Shown one piece after another: positions 22,801 to 29,170 of a stretch of DNA of 64,000 nt. Every line of letters begins with the position of its first letter. Positions within the stretch are counted from its first letter, which is position 1. The stretch covers positions 649,772,606 through 649,836,605 of the forward strand of contig CM062811.1 of assembly GCA_031772625.1 (NCBI GenBank). Reading direction: 5' to 3'. Position numbers and translations under genes: made by a program. The notes under the pieces are model-generated. The model saw only the letters and a list, made by a program, of their open reading frames with translations, did no database searches and was not told the origin of the DNA. The DNA is from Pinus tabuliformis (taxonomy: Eukaryota; Streptophyta; Pinopsida; Pinales; Pinaceae).

Positions 22801-25800
22801 GGACAGTTGGCATTGTCTGATGGCTAGTGTGTTGGCATTAATGTCAACCCACTTAGCATTAATGTGTTTGATGTGTCAAGTCAGGGGTGAGTCCCATGGT
22901 AGTTGCAGTCTCTTGTAGAGAATCATCATAGTAGCAGGCTTATTGGAGAAGCCATAATATGATGACTATGATGGTTGGGAGACCCAGGCTTTGGAGTCAT
23001 TTCTGCATCAGGAGATTTGCTCAAATGCTCTTGGAAATGGCATAGATGGATAGTGTTTGGAAAGAGCTTTCCAATGGTATGTGGAAGTCCAGAAATGGCC
23101 TCCTGGATTGAAAGTTATTGACAGCCAAAGCCAGAGTTGTAGTGCACGCCCAAAAGCCCAAGACTTTATTTATAAATGTTATGTGATCGTCTTAAGCCAG
23201 GGTAGCGAGAACAAACCTCGGAAGCATGGAAGCTAGTTGACAGCCAGCGAGAAAAAATAGAACATAGATTATGTTGTTAAGGTGTAGCTTTGCTTCGTTT
23301 TCCAGCTTCAATGATGTAGATCCCAAGCCCTTGACTACATAACTGTTGTTGTCCCCTAGCTCCATTGCATGAGATGATGTAGATCCCAAGCCCTTGACTA
23401 CATAACTGTTGTTGTCCCCTAGCTCCATTGCATGAGATGATGGTTCCTTCGATAGAGTATGAAGTTGTCCACTTTCTCCCATCACATGTCTTGATGCTCC
23501 ACTATCAATGATCCATGCATTGCCATCATCAAGAGTGTCTATGAGTGCAGCCAAGAACCCTTTTCTTTTCACTTTCTTAGATAAGTTGTAGATGATCCGT
23601 CCAATCCAGCTTCCTGCAATTCTTATAATATTGAATCCCATCTTCAAGTAACTTGCCATAGAGGGAGTAACCTTTTCTTTTAAGCCAACAAAGTGATCTC
23701 CAACCTTCTTCGACCTTAGCTCTGATACCATGTTGAGAAATCAATGCTAGTAGGGTTTAGGGTTTCATTCCTCTTTCTTGATAATTACTTGTGAATTATG
23801 TTGGCCTCTTTTACTTCTTAATTAGTTTATCTTTCATCAAGCAATTACCAAATTATATGTGTATTAAGATCACAAGAACAAGAAACACAAGATGTAGACG
23901 CACAGCGAAGGCAAAACCCCTATAAGCGGAAAACCCAGTCAAAAACTCTTCCTTCAGTAGATTCAATTCAAGATGAGACACTTCCAGACTTCTTAAACCT
24001 AGACAAAGACCTCCTCCAACCACCAAGTCAGCCCTTCCCTGCAATAGCTTATCTTGACAAAACACTCCAAGTGACGACTTCCCAGCAGCAGCTTCAGTCC
24101 AGAATTTCGGGCCCCCAGTAGCAAAACTTCGACCCCAGCTTCAGAAATTCGGACTTGCAATAGACACAAATTTTCGGCCCCAGCAATTGCCCAGAAAACT
24201 TCACACATGTGAGTTTAGAATAGCCCAAAACTTCGATATAAGGTTTCCCAACAAACTTCATCCTTCTCCAACTCCTTTGCTCTCTTTTTCTGCTTCTTTG
24301 TCTTGTAGATCGAACTTGTTGAGTGAGTGAATGAAATAGGTCGAAGCCTCTCCTTATATAGTCTTTCTACCAGGTCGAATTGCCCTCATGTAGGCTGACT
24401 TCTTGGGAACATGGCCGACTTGGTGTGGAGGTGACAAATTACCTTTTTGACTCAAAAATAATTTTGTTTACATGATACAAAAGCCCAAGAAGGGTCTAAT
24501 AAAAATGGCAATGACTCAAGACGAAACATAGAAAATACTGACCCAAGCATGTTGGTCAACGCAGGGGTCAAACTACCTCGGTTTTTGTGCCCACAACAGT
24601 GGCCTACCCAAACAAAAGTCTCCCTCACAAAATCAAAGTCAAACAGGGTCAACGTTGGTCAAAGTCATCCTCCTGAAATTTCGGTCTCCTTAAATTTCGG
24701 CCTCCTGAAATTTCAGTCAACTCTAGTCAACACAGCAGCTAGAAAAGACAGTCTTCCTATCGCACATGTGGAGAGAGAGAGAGAGAGGCCCAGATCCGTA
24801 CCCAATCAAGATGAGAGAGAGAAAGATGAATGAGATGAGATGCCAAAATGAGGAGGAAGAACCTTGTATTTATATGCAACGTTGAAGGCTGGAGGAGGCT
24901 AATTTGATGGCTGGCCGACCTTGACAATTTGTCCATAATCAAAATAAATTCATAACTTCATTTGTACATGTCAGAATGGGATGATCTTTAGATCAATCCT
25001 ACACCTCTCGGAAAGAGGAATCCAAGAAAAATATCAACTGCCTCATAAGAGCTGTCCAAAGTGATGTTTGGCCCTAGTTGCCAAATTTAACATTTCTGTA
25101 CCTTATAAAGTGACTAAAATTCACATGACTTCAATAAATCATAAAGTCACACACTAAAAAGGTGTCTCATGTGTTTTCCTGGGCCAAAAGCAAAAGGCAC
25201 TAGGAAACCCCTCCTTCGTACCATTTTTCTCAACAACTATAATGTTCCCTATGGATTAATTGCCCAAGGGAGGACGCAATAGCCTATCCAACCCCATAGG
25301 GTATAGTCATTGTTAAAGGGCAAAACCCAATTATCCAATGTTTGGGGCATCATTGAGTAAATATTGGGGTAGCTGGGGCAAAAAGCCCAAATTGGGGGTT
25401 GCACTTGCAACTCCTCACATATGAGAAAACCCCATGGGGAAATCTATAAATAAAGCAGAGTTGGAATCACTTTTCGTATTGCATTGAATTGTCTTTGTTT
25501 TCTTTGAGCCCGAGGCTGTGAGGGTTTTAAGACCCTTTCTTCTTGATTAGTTTCAATGGAGGTGATCCCACCCTAGATAATCCCATCTAGTTTCGGTGGA
25601 GTTCATCCTACTCTAGCTAGACACGTTTTTTCTCTGTTCTGGCACAAGCATATTCTCTTGGAGCATTTATGATCTGTTCTGGCTAACAAGGGAGCAATTT
25701 TCTGTGGACAAACGCTGTTCAGGAGCAGCAAAGGTTATCAAGGGCAGCTAAGCATTGAAGGATGGCAAGTATTGAAAGAGCAGCGAGAAGGTTCTGTGTT

Positions 25801-27360
25801 GAACCGCAAGGCACAGGCAGCTGCAGCGCCGAAATTTCTGTTCTGATCAGCCCAAATTCTAGGCATTGCTGAGAACAGCAAATCTGGTACAGCAGCATTT
25901 TGAGGCAACACGAAGTTTGAGAATTTGGACACCCTGAACAGCAAGTAGCAGGACCAGCGCAAGGACTTACACTGCCGTGGGTGGACACTGGAAACTCAGA
26001 GCAAGGGTAATCAAACAGATAAGCAATAGTTAGGCATTTAGTCTAGAAGTCACAGAATTGAGCTAGTCACAGTTACAATATTTGTCTACTGAATTTTGAC
26101 ATTGCACTCAGAAATATACTGGTGGTTTTTTGGTGGAATCAGTTTACTGTAACTTGGGCAATCAGCCCTAATTTGCTGTGGTTTTGCTAAAGAACCATAC
26201 TACTGTTGGAATCCTTTTATTATTCAATGACACCTACTGTTATATGAATGGGTGAATGTGCATTGCTGTTGTATTATTCTTTTGATTTATTCAACACCCT
26301 AGTCAAAATTATAACCTTAAGGACAAAAATTACACTAGGACATTACATGGTCTTCAACAACTGGTCGTGGGACTCATAAGAAACACTACTTCAAAAATTG
26401 AACCTGAACCAGAATGGGGAGATAACAATCATTCCTCCTAACCACCCAAGATAAACCCAATAGACAGATATGGTACTTTATCCTTTAATAAAAATACTAT
26501 GCCGAAGCAAATAATGAGCTAGATGAGTAAATAGATGACTCCTAGTAAGCTTGAGCAATCAAACATCTATATCTCTGGCTTCATTGGCACTGATCAACGG
26601 TGAGTGTTTCACAGAATACTGTTTATGTGTTTACGTAGTTCAAACCCCATTAGCAATTTAAATGGTCTATGTTTGCCCGAACAGACAACATGTCTTCGTT
26701 TTTAGCTAGCAGTCAAGCCCAGATTTTCAGACTTGGCTGCATCATCTTGTGAAAGATATGTAGGAAAGTGAGCATGCTTAAAGATTGTCACCAACAGATA
26801 CCGCCCCATGGGTGCCCCAAGTTTGAGTTTCCCTGTTGGTTACATTCTCTATTTGTTGCTACCAGGGTCTATCTTCGTAGACGAAAATATACTTGGGTTT
26901 ATGTATCTCTCCAGTAGCAATTCACTCCGGAAAAATATTTCCCAATGATTACTTCGAGGGTTCTTCAAGTTCTCCCATGAGACATGCGTGCAAATGCAGG
27001 GCTGCACTGTGTCTAGTTTCCAGGGACTGCAAAGGTTTATAGCAGACCAACACATGATCACCCATTCAAACCCCACGAAGTGAAACAAATAAGCTTACCC
27101 GTGCTTGTCCGCGAATCAGCTCCCAGAACCGTTCCTCCATTGTAGGTCACCCCGATAATTGTTGTCTGCAATAAGAAGAGTAAGGAAAAGCGACATTAGT
27201 ATTGTTCTCTAAAAGAAGACGTTTAGAGTTTAAATGAAATGACGCCAAGGGAATTGGAACCGTGGCCAATGAAGAGGTTCGATTATATCTCAGACAACTA
27301 TAAATCAAAGCTGGTATTTACCCCCAGTGAATGAGGGGCATTGATCCAGTCGATATCCAT
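7729..27360 (-). CDS. PBA1: 20S proteasome subunit beta type-1 (PBA1-like), exons 1-3 of a partial gene
   Basis: Three minus-strand exons, 27360-27322, 27165-27099 and 7805-7729, join in phase to 61 codons. The product begins [13 protein letters not shown], continues [11 protein letters not shown] and [10 protein letters not shown], then [11 protein letters not shown] and [15 protein letters not shown]. This is the N-terminus of the plant beta-1 subunit, which forms the caspase-like active site of the 20S core. Exon 1 is the short propeptide ending in Gly(-1); exon 2 begins with the catalytic Thr1. Splice sites are GTAAAT..CAG (intron 1, 156 nt) and GTAAGC..CAG (intron 2, 19,293 nt), followed by a GTAAGT donor. 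The ATG has a favourable context (AAGGCAATGG). The family is about 230 residues long, so roughly three quarters is missing from the window. All visible exons are intact; a functional gene is likely, but truncation cannot be excluded. Confidence 0.9.
7995..9150 (-). repeat. LTR-like repeat, copy B (inverted relative to A and C)
   Basis: Read on the minus strand this matches copy A along its length (for example TTACTAACTGC(T/C)CC at the left, GGGATCAGAGTGACAGCCCC and GGCGACAACA at the right end). It also matches the two halves of copy C: the segment around CAAGCATAAGCTTGGTTGATAG pairs with 9563-9590, and GGAGGTATCGTTAA pairs with 16990-17003. No primer site follows the end at about 7995, so it is a solo or truncated LTR. 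The outer boundary is approximate. Confidence 0.65.
9400..9693 (+). repeat. LTR-like repeat, copy C, left part
   Basis: Homologous in reverse orientation to 8570-8900 of copy B (ACCTCCAAGCATAAGCTTGG is shared exactly). It is cut at 9693 by the gypsy element; the repeat resumes at 16959. Its left edge merges with diverged AT-rich sequence and is approximate. Confidence 0.65.
9694..10968 (+). repeat. 5' LTR of gypsy element 1
   Basis: 1275 bp, TG..CA ends. A TATA box (TATAAATA at about 9947) lies in the sequence AATTATAAATAGAAGAAGC, also present in the 3' LTR. Short open frames inside (for example 9831-10103) are not conserved between the two LTRs and are treated as chance. Confidence 0.9.
10970..10981 (+). 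other. Degenerate primer-binding site (initiator tRNA-Met type)
   Basis: TGATTTTGGAGC follows the 5' LTR by one base and matches TGGTATCAGAGC at 8 of 12 positions. The adjoining CTTCGATCTTGG is usual for this element class. Confidence 0.65.
10989..12338 (+). CDS. gag of gypsy element 1
   Basis: 449 codons, uninterrupted. Residues about 55-90 form a charged helix, residues about 195-345 match the plant retrotransposon gag fold (FPTYDGS, then [10 protein letters not shown], then EGEAHDWW, then FTRRVVKHF), and residues 404-417 form a nucleocapsid zinc finger of the CFTC..GHRC kind. Gag packages the element RNA. The frame ends at a TGA that, from the following proline-rich run, looks like a mutated CGA within the polyprotein rather than a natural end. 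The frame may begin slightly upstream of this ATG. Confidence 0.85.
   Translation: MAQPWGNFPMNEEDRQNVTYQRQRYQSRERELEITPDTKAHGKAIVVANMGEPKSKEEAAFDSLLKALNDLAKGQKEMLEEIKQQNRDKSIHREFLFGETSGASQQYDHPSPATHPPAFSGPTRTTLPTFLPLAPSEQGGSDDQMPMGDYFREWQSMGEDFKAAFSFRDYCQLKQNEKGRYSGGPSTQSSELQHTIGRMYFPTYDGSTKCTARAWVEKLDTYFQLNRMTEVEAIKMDTLHLEGEAHDWWFHGLSTAGHVNVTSYEDFTRRVVKHFDRRDLEAHFRELTQLRQTGHPEHYISEFLRVSVMVPNLSDARRVYTFIEGLLEPLRGLVKSRRPTTLQEVVTCARDLQGAIPKTRAPIPSRTPYPQKGNDTRPPPQRATQGRGQLDEETRRDLWRRKLCFTCRELWAQGHRCTVGKAHYIEVFSNSDQEDDMELEIGKGDSEVQ
12450..12788 (+). pseudogene. Protease domain of gypsy element 1
   Basis: The aspartic protease signature [11 protein letters not shown] starts at about 12475 and is followed by the flap and hydrophobic segment ([16 protein letters not shown]). 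It would cleave the Gag-Pol precursor. In-frame stops on both sides separate it from gag and from the reverse transcriptase. Confidence 0.8.
12936..13577 (+). pseudogene. Reverse transcriptase of gypsy element 1 (N-terminal and palm)
   Basis: Contains [46 protein letters not shown] and the catalytic FFDDILIYS at about 13465 (a permitted variant of YxDD). A frameshift after QQFHTKLSV ends the frame at 13577; the next part of the same domain (from [13 protein letters not shown]) continues in another frame at 13594. Upstream, an in-frame TAG separates it from the protease. Confidence 0.88.
13594..14230 (+). pseudogene. Reverse transcriptase thumb and RNase H of gypsy element 1
   Basis: From [13 protein letters not shown] through [15 protein letters not shown] to the RNase H region ([17 protein letters not shown], then [12 protein letters not shown], then [10 protein letters not shown], then IADALSRRP). 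Stops occur at 14053 and 14167; the second sits where a glutamine is normal (CAA to TAA). Confidence 0.83.
14362..15100 (+). pseudogene. Integrase of gypsy element 1, catalytic glutamate lost
   Basis: Contains the HHCC zinc region ([13 protein letters not shown], then CEACKRNK), the first catalytic Asp in SMDFITRLP and the second in VSDRD. A stop follows at 14851. The third catalytic residue, normally the E of QTERVN, reads QTKRVN with AAG at 14944-14946, a single G-to-A change from GAG. Integrase inserts the element cDNA into host DNA; this copy would be inactive. Confidence 0.85.
15206..15700 (+). pseudogene. Integrase C-terminus and chromodomain-like segment of gypsy element 1
   Basis: The frame contains the [13 protein letters not shown] segment, then [21 protein letters not shown] and [16 protein letters not shown], typical of the integrase C-terminal region. 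A chromodomain-like end follows ([10 protein letters not shown], then stop, then [17 protein letters not shown]). The TAG at 15605-15607 sits where chromodomains have the W of the (V/I)KW motif, so it is probably TGG to TAG. Chromodomains target insertion to marked chromatin. Confidence 0.75.
15691..15709 (+). other. Polypurine tract of gypsy element 1
   Basis: A purine-rich stretch (GGGAGGGGAGGA) lies immediately before the 3' LTR; it primes second-strand synthesis. Confidence 0.8.
15710..16958 (+). repeat. 3' LTR of gypsy element 1
   Basis: 1249 bp, the same ends as the 5' LTR. It lacks about 35 bp present at 9828-9862 in the 5' copy. Confidence 0.9.
16959..17498 (+). repeat. LTR-like repeat, copy C, right part
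   Basis: Resumes the repeat interrupted at 9693. Its start matches reversed copy B (AGGCACT.GGGTGG, then GGAGGTATCGTTAA). It contains GGGACTACCCCCC and GGGATCAGAGTGACAG and ends CAACAACA at 17498, followed by a primer-binding site. Confidence 0.75.
17507..17524 (+). other. Primer-binding site, Athila/Tat type
   Basis: TGGCACTGTTGCCAAGGA matches the TGGCGCCGTTGCCGGGGA site of Athila/Tat-type plant elements (tRNA-Asp type) at 14 of 18 positions. All four differences are C-to-T or G-to-A. It lies 8 bases after the end of LTR copy C. Confidence 0.75.
17780..17944 (+). pseudogene. Athila/Tat-like gag, 5' part
   Basis: The frame across [13 protein letters not shown] to [10 protein letters not shown] is the start of a gag protein following the primer site. 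It stops at the hAT insertion. Without that insertion and one copy of its 8-bp duplication the frame continues into [12 protein letters not shown] at 19239. The exact start codon is unclear; the open frame itself extends back to 17473. Confidence 0.7.
18331..18741 (-). pseudogene. C-terminal tail of a hAT-type transposase, remnant
   Basis: A 136-codon acidic frame. It starts with a [13 protein letters not shown] segment, followed by a low-complexity Asp/Glu/Ser-rich tail ending SSGNELDD. Similar in order and position to the frame at 4963-5175 of hAT element 1, with shared upstream DNA (18750-18970 against 4600-4830). A transposase origin is inferred from its location within a hAT element with intact target duplications. 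Confidence 0.5.
18876..18962. repeat. Conserved hairpin inside hAT element 2
   Basis: Second copy of the hairpin at 4607-4694, in inverse orientation, with slightly imperfect ends (CATGTTAATGTTAAA against TTTAACATTACCAT). Confidence 0.75.
19239..20340 (+). pseudogene. Athila/Tat-like gag, 3' part
   Basis: Continues the gag frame interrupted by hAT element 2. It includes a retrotransposon gag domain ([16 protein letters not shown], then [16 protein letters not shown], then FRDKYGD, then [11 protein letters not shown]). A stop at about 19314 and a frameshift near 19850 split it into frames 19319-19852 and 19779-20189. A short decayed continuation runs to about 20330. The protease and polymerase of this element are absent; the neighbouring sequence on the right belongs to another insertion. 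Confidence 0.82.
20345..21220 (-). pseudogene. Auxin response factor (ARF6/8-like) N-terminal exon fragment
   Basis: A 290-codon minus-strand frame. Its last 40 residues match the segment just before the B3 DNA-binding domain of ARF proteins: LNSELWH, then [10 protein letters not shown], then VVYF and QGHSEQV, ending ASTNK. The fragment ends at a plausible splice donor (AACAA then GTAAGT at about 20347-20342), where ARF6/8-type genes have an intron. Several near-invariant residues are changed: ACAG after ELWH reads DHAR, R of GSRVVYF reads C, and P of YFPQGH reads L. The roughly 245 residues before the match are longer than the usual ARF N-terminus and have no motif I recognise. The B3 domain and later exons are missing. 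Best read as a captured, decayed gene fragment. Confidence 0.8.
21321..21722 (-). CDS. Short ORF after an LTR-type primer site; possible retroelement leader ORF
   Basis: 133 codons starting shortly after the primer-binding site at 21749-21760. The N-terminus is a charged coiled-coil-like segment ([14 protein letters not shown] to LEEFNKKAT); the middle is acidic and Trp-containing (IWKWDDLW) and the end is Lys-rich. I do not recognise a domain. It lies between the primer site and the ARF fragment on the same strand, so the two could belong to one element. It may encode a reduced gag or nothing at all. Confidence 0.4.
   Translation of the reverse strand: MKMEQLEEIFGKEFAKSWWKLEEQQVETIKRLQEGNRVALTKLEEFNKKATTSKEIEGDPFLEPDDKNTQQKTGIWKWDDLWVNCKKNKSSDTDDKPKPTKQSTRETKAEAKAWTWLYPPKKKAMNITEIFIG
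21749..21760 (-). other. Primer-binding site (initiator tRNA-Met type)
   Basis: On the minus strand TGGTATTAGGGT, 9 of 12 matches to TGGTATCAGAGC, one base after an LTR-like end (AAATCACTACA). Confidence 0.55.
21762..22150 (-). repeat. Probable LTR end upstream of the ARF-containing segment
   Basis: On the minus strand the sequence ends AAATCACTACA before the primer site and has the AT-rich, transcript-end-like character of an LTR. The start could not be fixed. Confidence 0.4.
22268..22279 (-). other. Primer-binding site of a copia-type element
   Basis: TGGTATCAGAAG on the minus strand is nearly the initiator-Met site TGGTATCAGAGC and follows the LTR-like end GGACAGTCA by one base. Confidence 0.65.
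22281..23180 (-). repeat. Probable copia LTR
   Basis: The 3' edge on the minus strand (GGACAGTCA) abuts the primer site at 22268-22279. The segment near 22490-22540 (AGGGAAAGATTCCTAGGG, then TTTTCCCCCTTTTGGGG) is the R/U5-like region common in plant copia LTRs. The 5' edge is uncertain; it lies close to the truncated copia protease fragment. Confidence 0.5.
23192..23731 (-). pseudogene. Copia polyprotein fragment with protease signature and internal duplication
   Basis: Starts at the primer site of the adjoining LTR and quickly reaches a protease-type motif [13 protein letters not shown], then a gag-pre-integrase-like stretch. Most of gag is missing between them, so an internal deletion has occurred. 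A 63-bp in-frame tandem duplication (23313-23375 and 23376-23438) repeats 21 residues including [18 protein letters not shown]. The frame is truncated at 23192 where the next LTR begins. Confidence 0.8.
23719..23730 (-). other. Primer-binding site, exact initiator tRNA-Met complement
   Basis: TGGTATCAGAGC on the minus strand, directly adjoining the LTR at 23731. Confidence 0.88.
23731..25235 (-). repeat. Copia 5' LTR (1505 bp)
   Basis: Ends are inverted repeats TGTTGAGAAA (minus-strand start at 25235) and TTTCTCAACA (end at 23731). It is followed by an exact primer site and a copia protease fragment. A short (GA)n tract lies at 24769-24786. The open frames at 23853-24833 are not conserved protein and are left out. 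Confidence 0.85.
25238..26347 (+). repeat. Gypsy-type LTR
   Basis: Begins TATAATGTTCCC (expected TGTAATG) and ends GGACATTACA, like the LTRs of gypsy element 1 but only distantly similar inside. A TATA box (CTATAAATAAAGC) lies at about 25445. It starts two bases after the copia LTR. No internal region follows, so it is a solo or truncated LTR. Confidence 0.65.
26348..27098. other. Remainder of PBA1 intron 2
   Basis: No element ends or conserved frame were recognised between the gypsy LTR and exon 2. Confidence 0.6.
27099..27165 (-). CDS. PBA1: PBA1 exon 2 (catalytic Thr1 onward)
   Basis: 67 nt after an acceptor reading TCTTATTGCAG. It encodes [20 protein letters not shown] and then ST plus one base. 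The first Thr is the N-terminal nucleophile after autocleavage; the Asp in LGADSRTS is the conserved Asp17 of the active site. Donor GTAAGC at 27098. Confidence 0.92.
27322..27360 (-). CDS. PBA1: PBA1 exon 1 (propeptide)
   Basis: Thirteen codons from ATG to the Gly before the catalytic threonine, phase 0 at the end, donor GTAAAT at 27321. The propeptide length and the APHS(L/M)G ending match plant beta-1 subunits. Confidence 0.9.
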
Positions 27361-28140
27361 TGCCTTGGTATTCTATAAACCCCTGTCTTGGCCTCCTGAA
27401 ACCTGGTTGTGCTCAACGAAACTAAAAAATTCAATGTCTGAAAAAAGAGTGAATCAGGTTTTAAACTAACAAATTCAAATTCAGGTTTTAAAGGTGGCCA
27501 TTAAATATATTTCAGAGGTATACAATTGTGTCGAGTGACTTGAGGACGAAGTTTTGTTTAAAACAAAAATAAAAAATAAAAAGAATTTAATTGTAACTTA
27601 GTTCGGTTGAATTTCATGGAATCATGCGTGATCGAATCTTTTGGATATATGTATATAAAATATTATATTAGGGTCTCCGGTATGCACTAAATATTGTTTC
27701 CGTTTTAGTAACAGTTTGTGTTTTTGGAAATAAAGAAATAAGTAAACAGTTTGTTTTTTTGGAAATAAAGAAATATGTGTTGTTTTAGGAATAATTAGCA
27801 GGTAATCCCAAGTTACATGATTTCTTTCCAATAATAGCAATGAGTGAGTAATAGTAATAGTAATGGAAAGCTAGATAACGAAGTTTGATTAAAAATATAA
27901 ATTTAGAGTGATTTTTTTAAATAAATTTATTTTAAATTAAAATTATTTTGAAAGATTTGTATTTTTTTTTTTTTGAGAAATGGGTAGATTTCAAGCACAT
28001 GTATCTATTGTCTTTCTCTGCTTCTTTCTTCAAGGGATTAATTGTTTTATATTAATGAGAACTTGTTGGGGTTTAAGGAATTTATTTTGGAATAGATGAT
28101 TTCTATATTGTGTTCTTTTTGTTGGTCACTGTCTGTATGT
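27361..28140. other. 5' flank of PBA1
   Basis: Should contain the 5' UTR and promoter of the minus-strand PBA1 gene. No clear core promoter element was identified. There is a near-duplicate pair of TTTGGAAATAAAGAAATA at 27724 and 27760, and T-rich runs near 27960. Confidence 0.4.
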
Positions 28141-28490
28141 ATTTTATTTTTTTTGAAATCTAGGAGAATCGCTAACTGGTGAGATTATCCTGAACACACC
28201 CAGGATCAAATTTAATTGGTTGCCACTATATACCTAGGCCTGGTGAGAGTTATCCTGAACAGACCTAGGATCAAATTTAATTAGCTGCCACTATATACCT
28301 AGGCTACGTGCAACCGCTTGCAAGACGCACAATAGCAGGAAACTTATGCCTCAACAAGAGCCGAGATGTCCGCTATGGGGTCCTCAACAAGCGCCGAGAC
28401 ACAGCAGGTGATATATATACTCAATGAGATTTGAACCCTCATCTCACGGGTTACACCCCGGAAACTTACCGTTGAACCTCATATCACTGT
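28140..28490 (-). mobile_element. tRNA-derived SINE-like element with internal duplication
   Basis: On the minus strand it starts with a box A-like TGAGGTTCAACGG (28481-28469) and, about 30 bases on, a box B-like GGGTTCAAATCTC (28438-28426). These are internal RNA polymerase III promoter boxes of a tRNA-related head. The 3' end is an A-rich tail (T run at 28143-28154 on the plus strand). The body carries a 64-bp tandem duplication (28177-28240 and 28241-28304). Target duplications were not resolved. Confidence 0.65.
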
Positions 28491-29170
28491 ATTATGTAAT
28501 CATCAGTTTATGTTGGTAGGGGTGGTCTTAGTTTTTTGGTAAGTTTTAAGGGTATTTTGACAAAAAAAACTATCAATATCTATGTTTTCTCAGTAATTGT
28601 ACTCTTTCATATATTCAATAAAAGAGTGCTTTTTTGGAAAAATAAAATAAAATTATTTGAAAATAAATTAAAAAGTTATTCTGCAATGTTAAAGTTGATT
28701 TTATAGCATAAATAAGAGCTCTTGTATATTAATATGATATCTAGCTTGGTGAAGATCATAAAGCTACTTTATTAGTATTAATTTAAATCCATTTAAAACA
28801 CAAATTTATGAAGCACCAAAGCGAACTTTTTATCATTTAATGTCATTTATTAATTCCTTTGTATTTAGAAAAAAACAAATTACACATTAACAAAATAATT
28901 CCTATTGATGCTTTATAAATGCAAGTTTACTAGGGATCTAGGTTGATTTAACTTTTTTTTTATGTTGTCACATTCATAATATATATATATATATATATTT
29001 TTTTTTTATTTATTTATTTATTTATTTTGATATAGCTCAGATTTCTGGCAGTAATGAAATAACTCAAAAAATAATAATATTTAGGAAAATCCACTAACTT
29101 ATATAGCTCAGATTTTTGGCAACAATGAAATAACTCGGAAAAATTAACAATATTTAGGAAATCCCTGATT
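28491..29170. repeat. AT-rich stretch with microsatellite and 70-bp tandem duplication
   Basis: (TA)n followed by T and ATTT repeats at 28978-29027. Then two copies of a unit starting TATAGCTCAGATTT.TGGCA at 29032 and 29102, both ending in ATATTTAGGAAA. A phrase CCCTGATTTTGAATTGAAATTT is also repeated at 29164 and 29241. Confidence 0.8.

Larger units (their letters stand above)
7806..27098 (-). other. PBA1 intron 2 (19,293 nt), packed with nested transposons
   Basis: The intron is bounded by matched GT and AG sites and by exons that join in frame. It contains two LTR-like repeats head to head, a complete gypsy element, an Athila-like gag with a hAT insertion, an ARF fragment, copia LTRs and a gypsy LTR. 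No additional host coding exon of PBA1 was seen inside. Confidence 0.85.

Noticed and set aside
24549-24833. 94-codon plus-strand frame
   Set aside because: Lies inside a copia LTR, low-complexity end from a GA run, no motif.
28426-28481. Possible tRNA gene
   Set aside because: Only box A- and B-like motifs remain and no cloverleaf can be drawn; it fits a SINE head.
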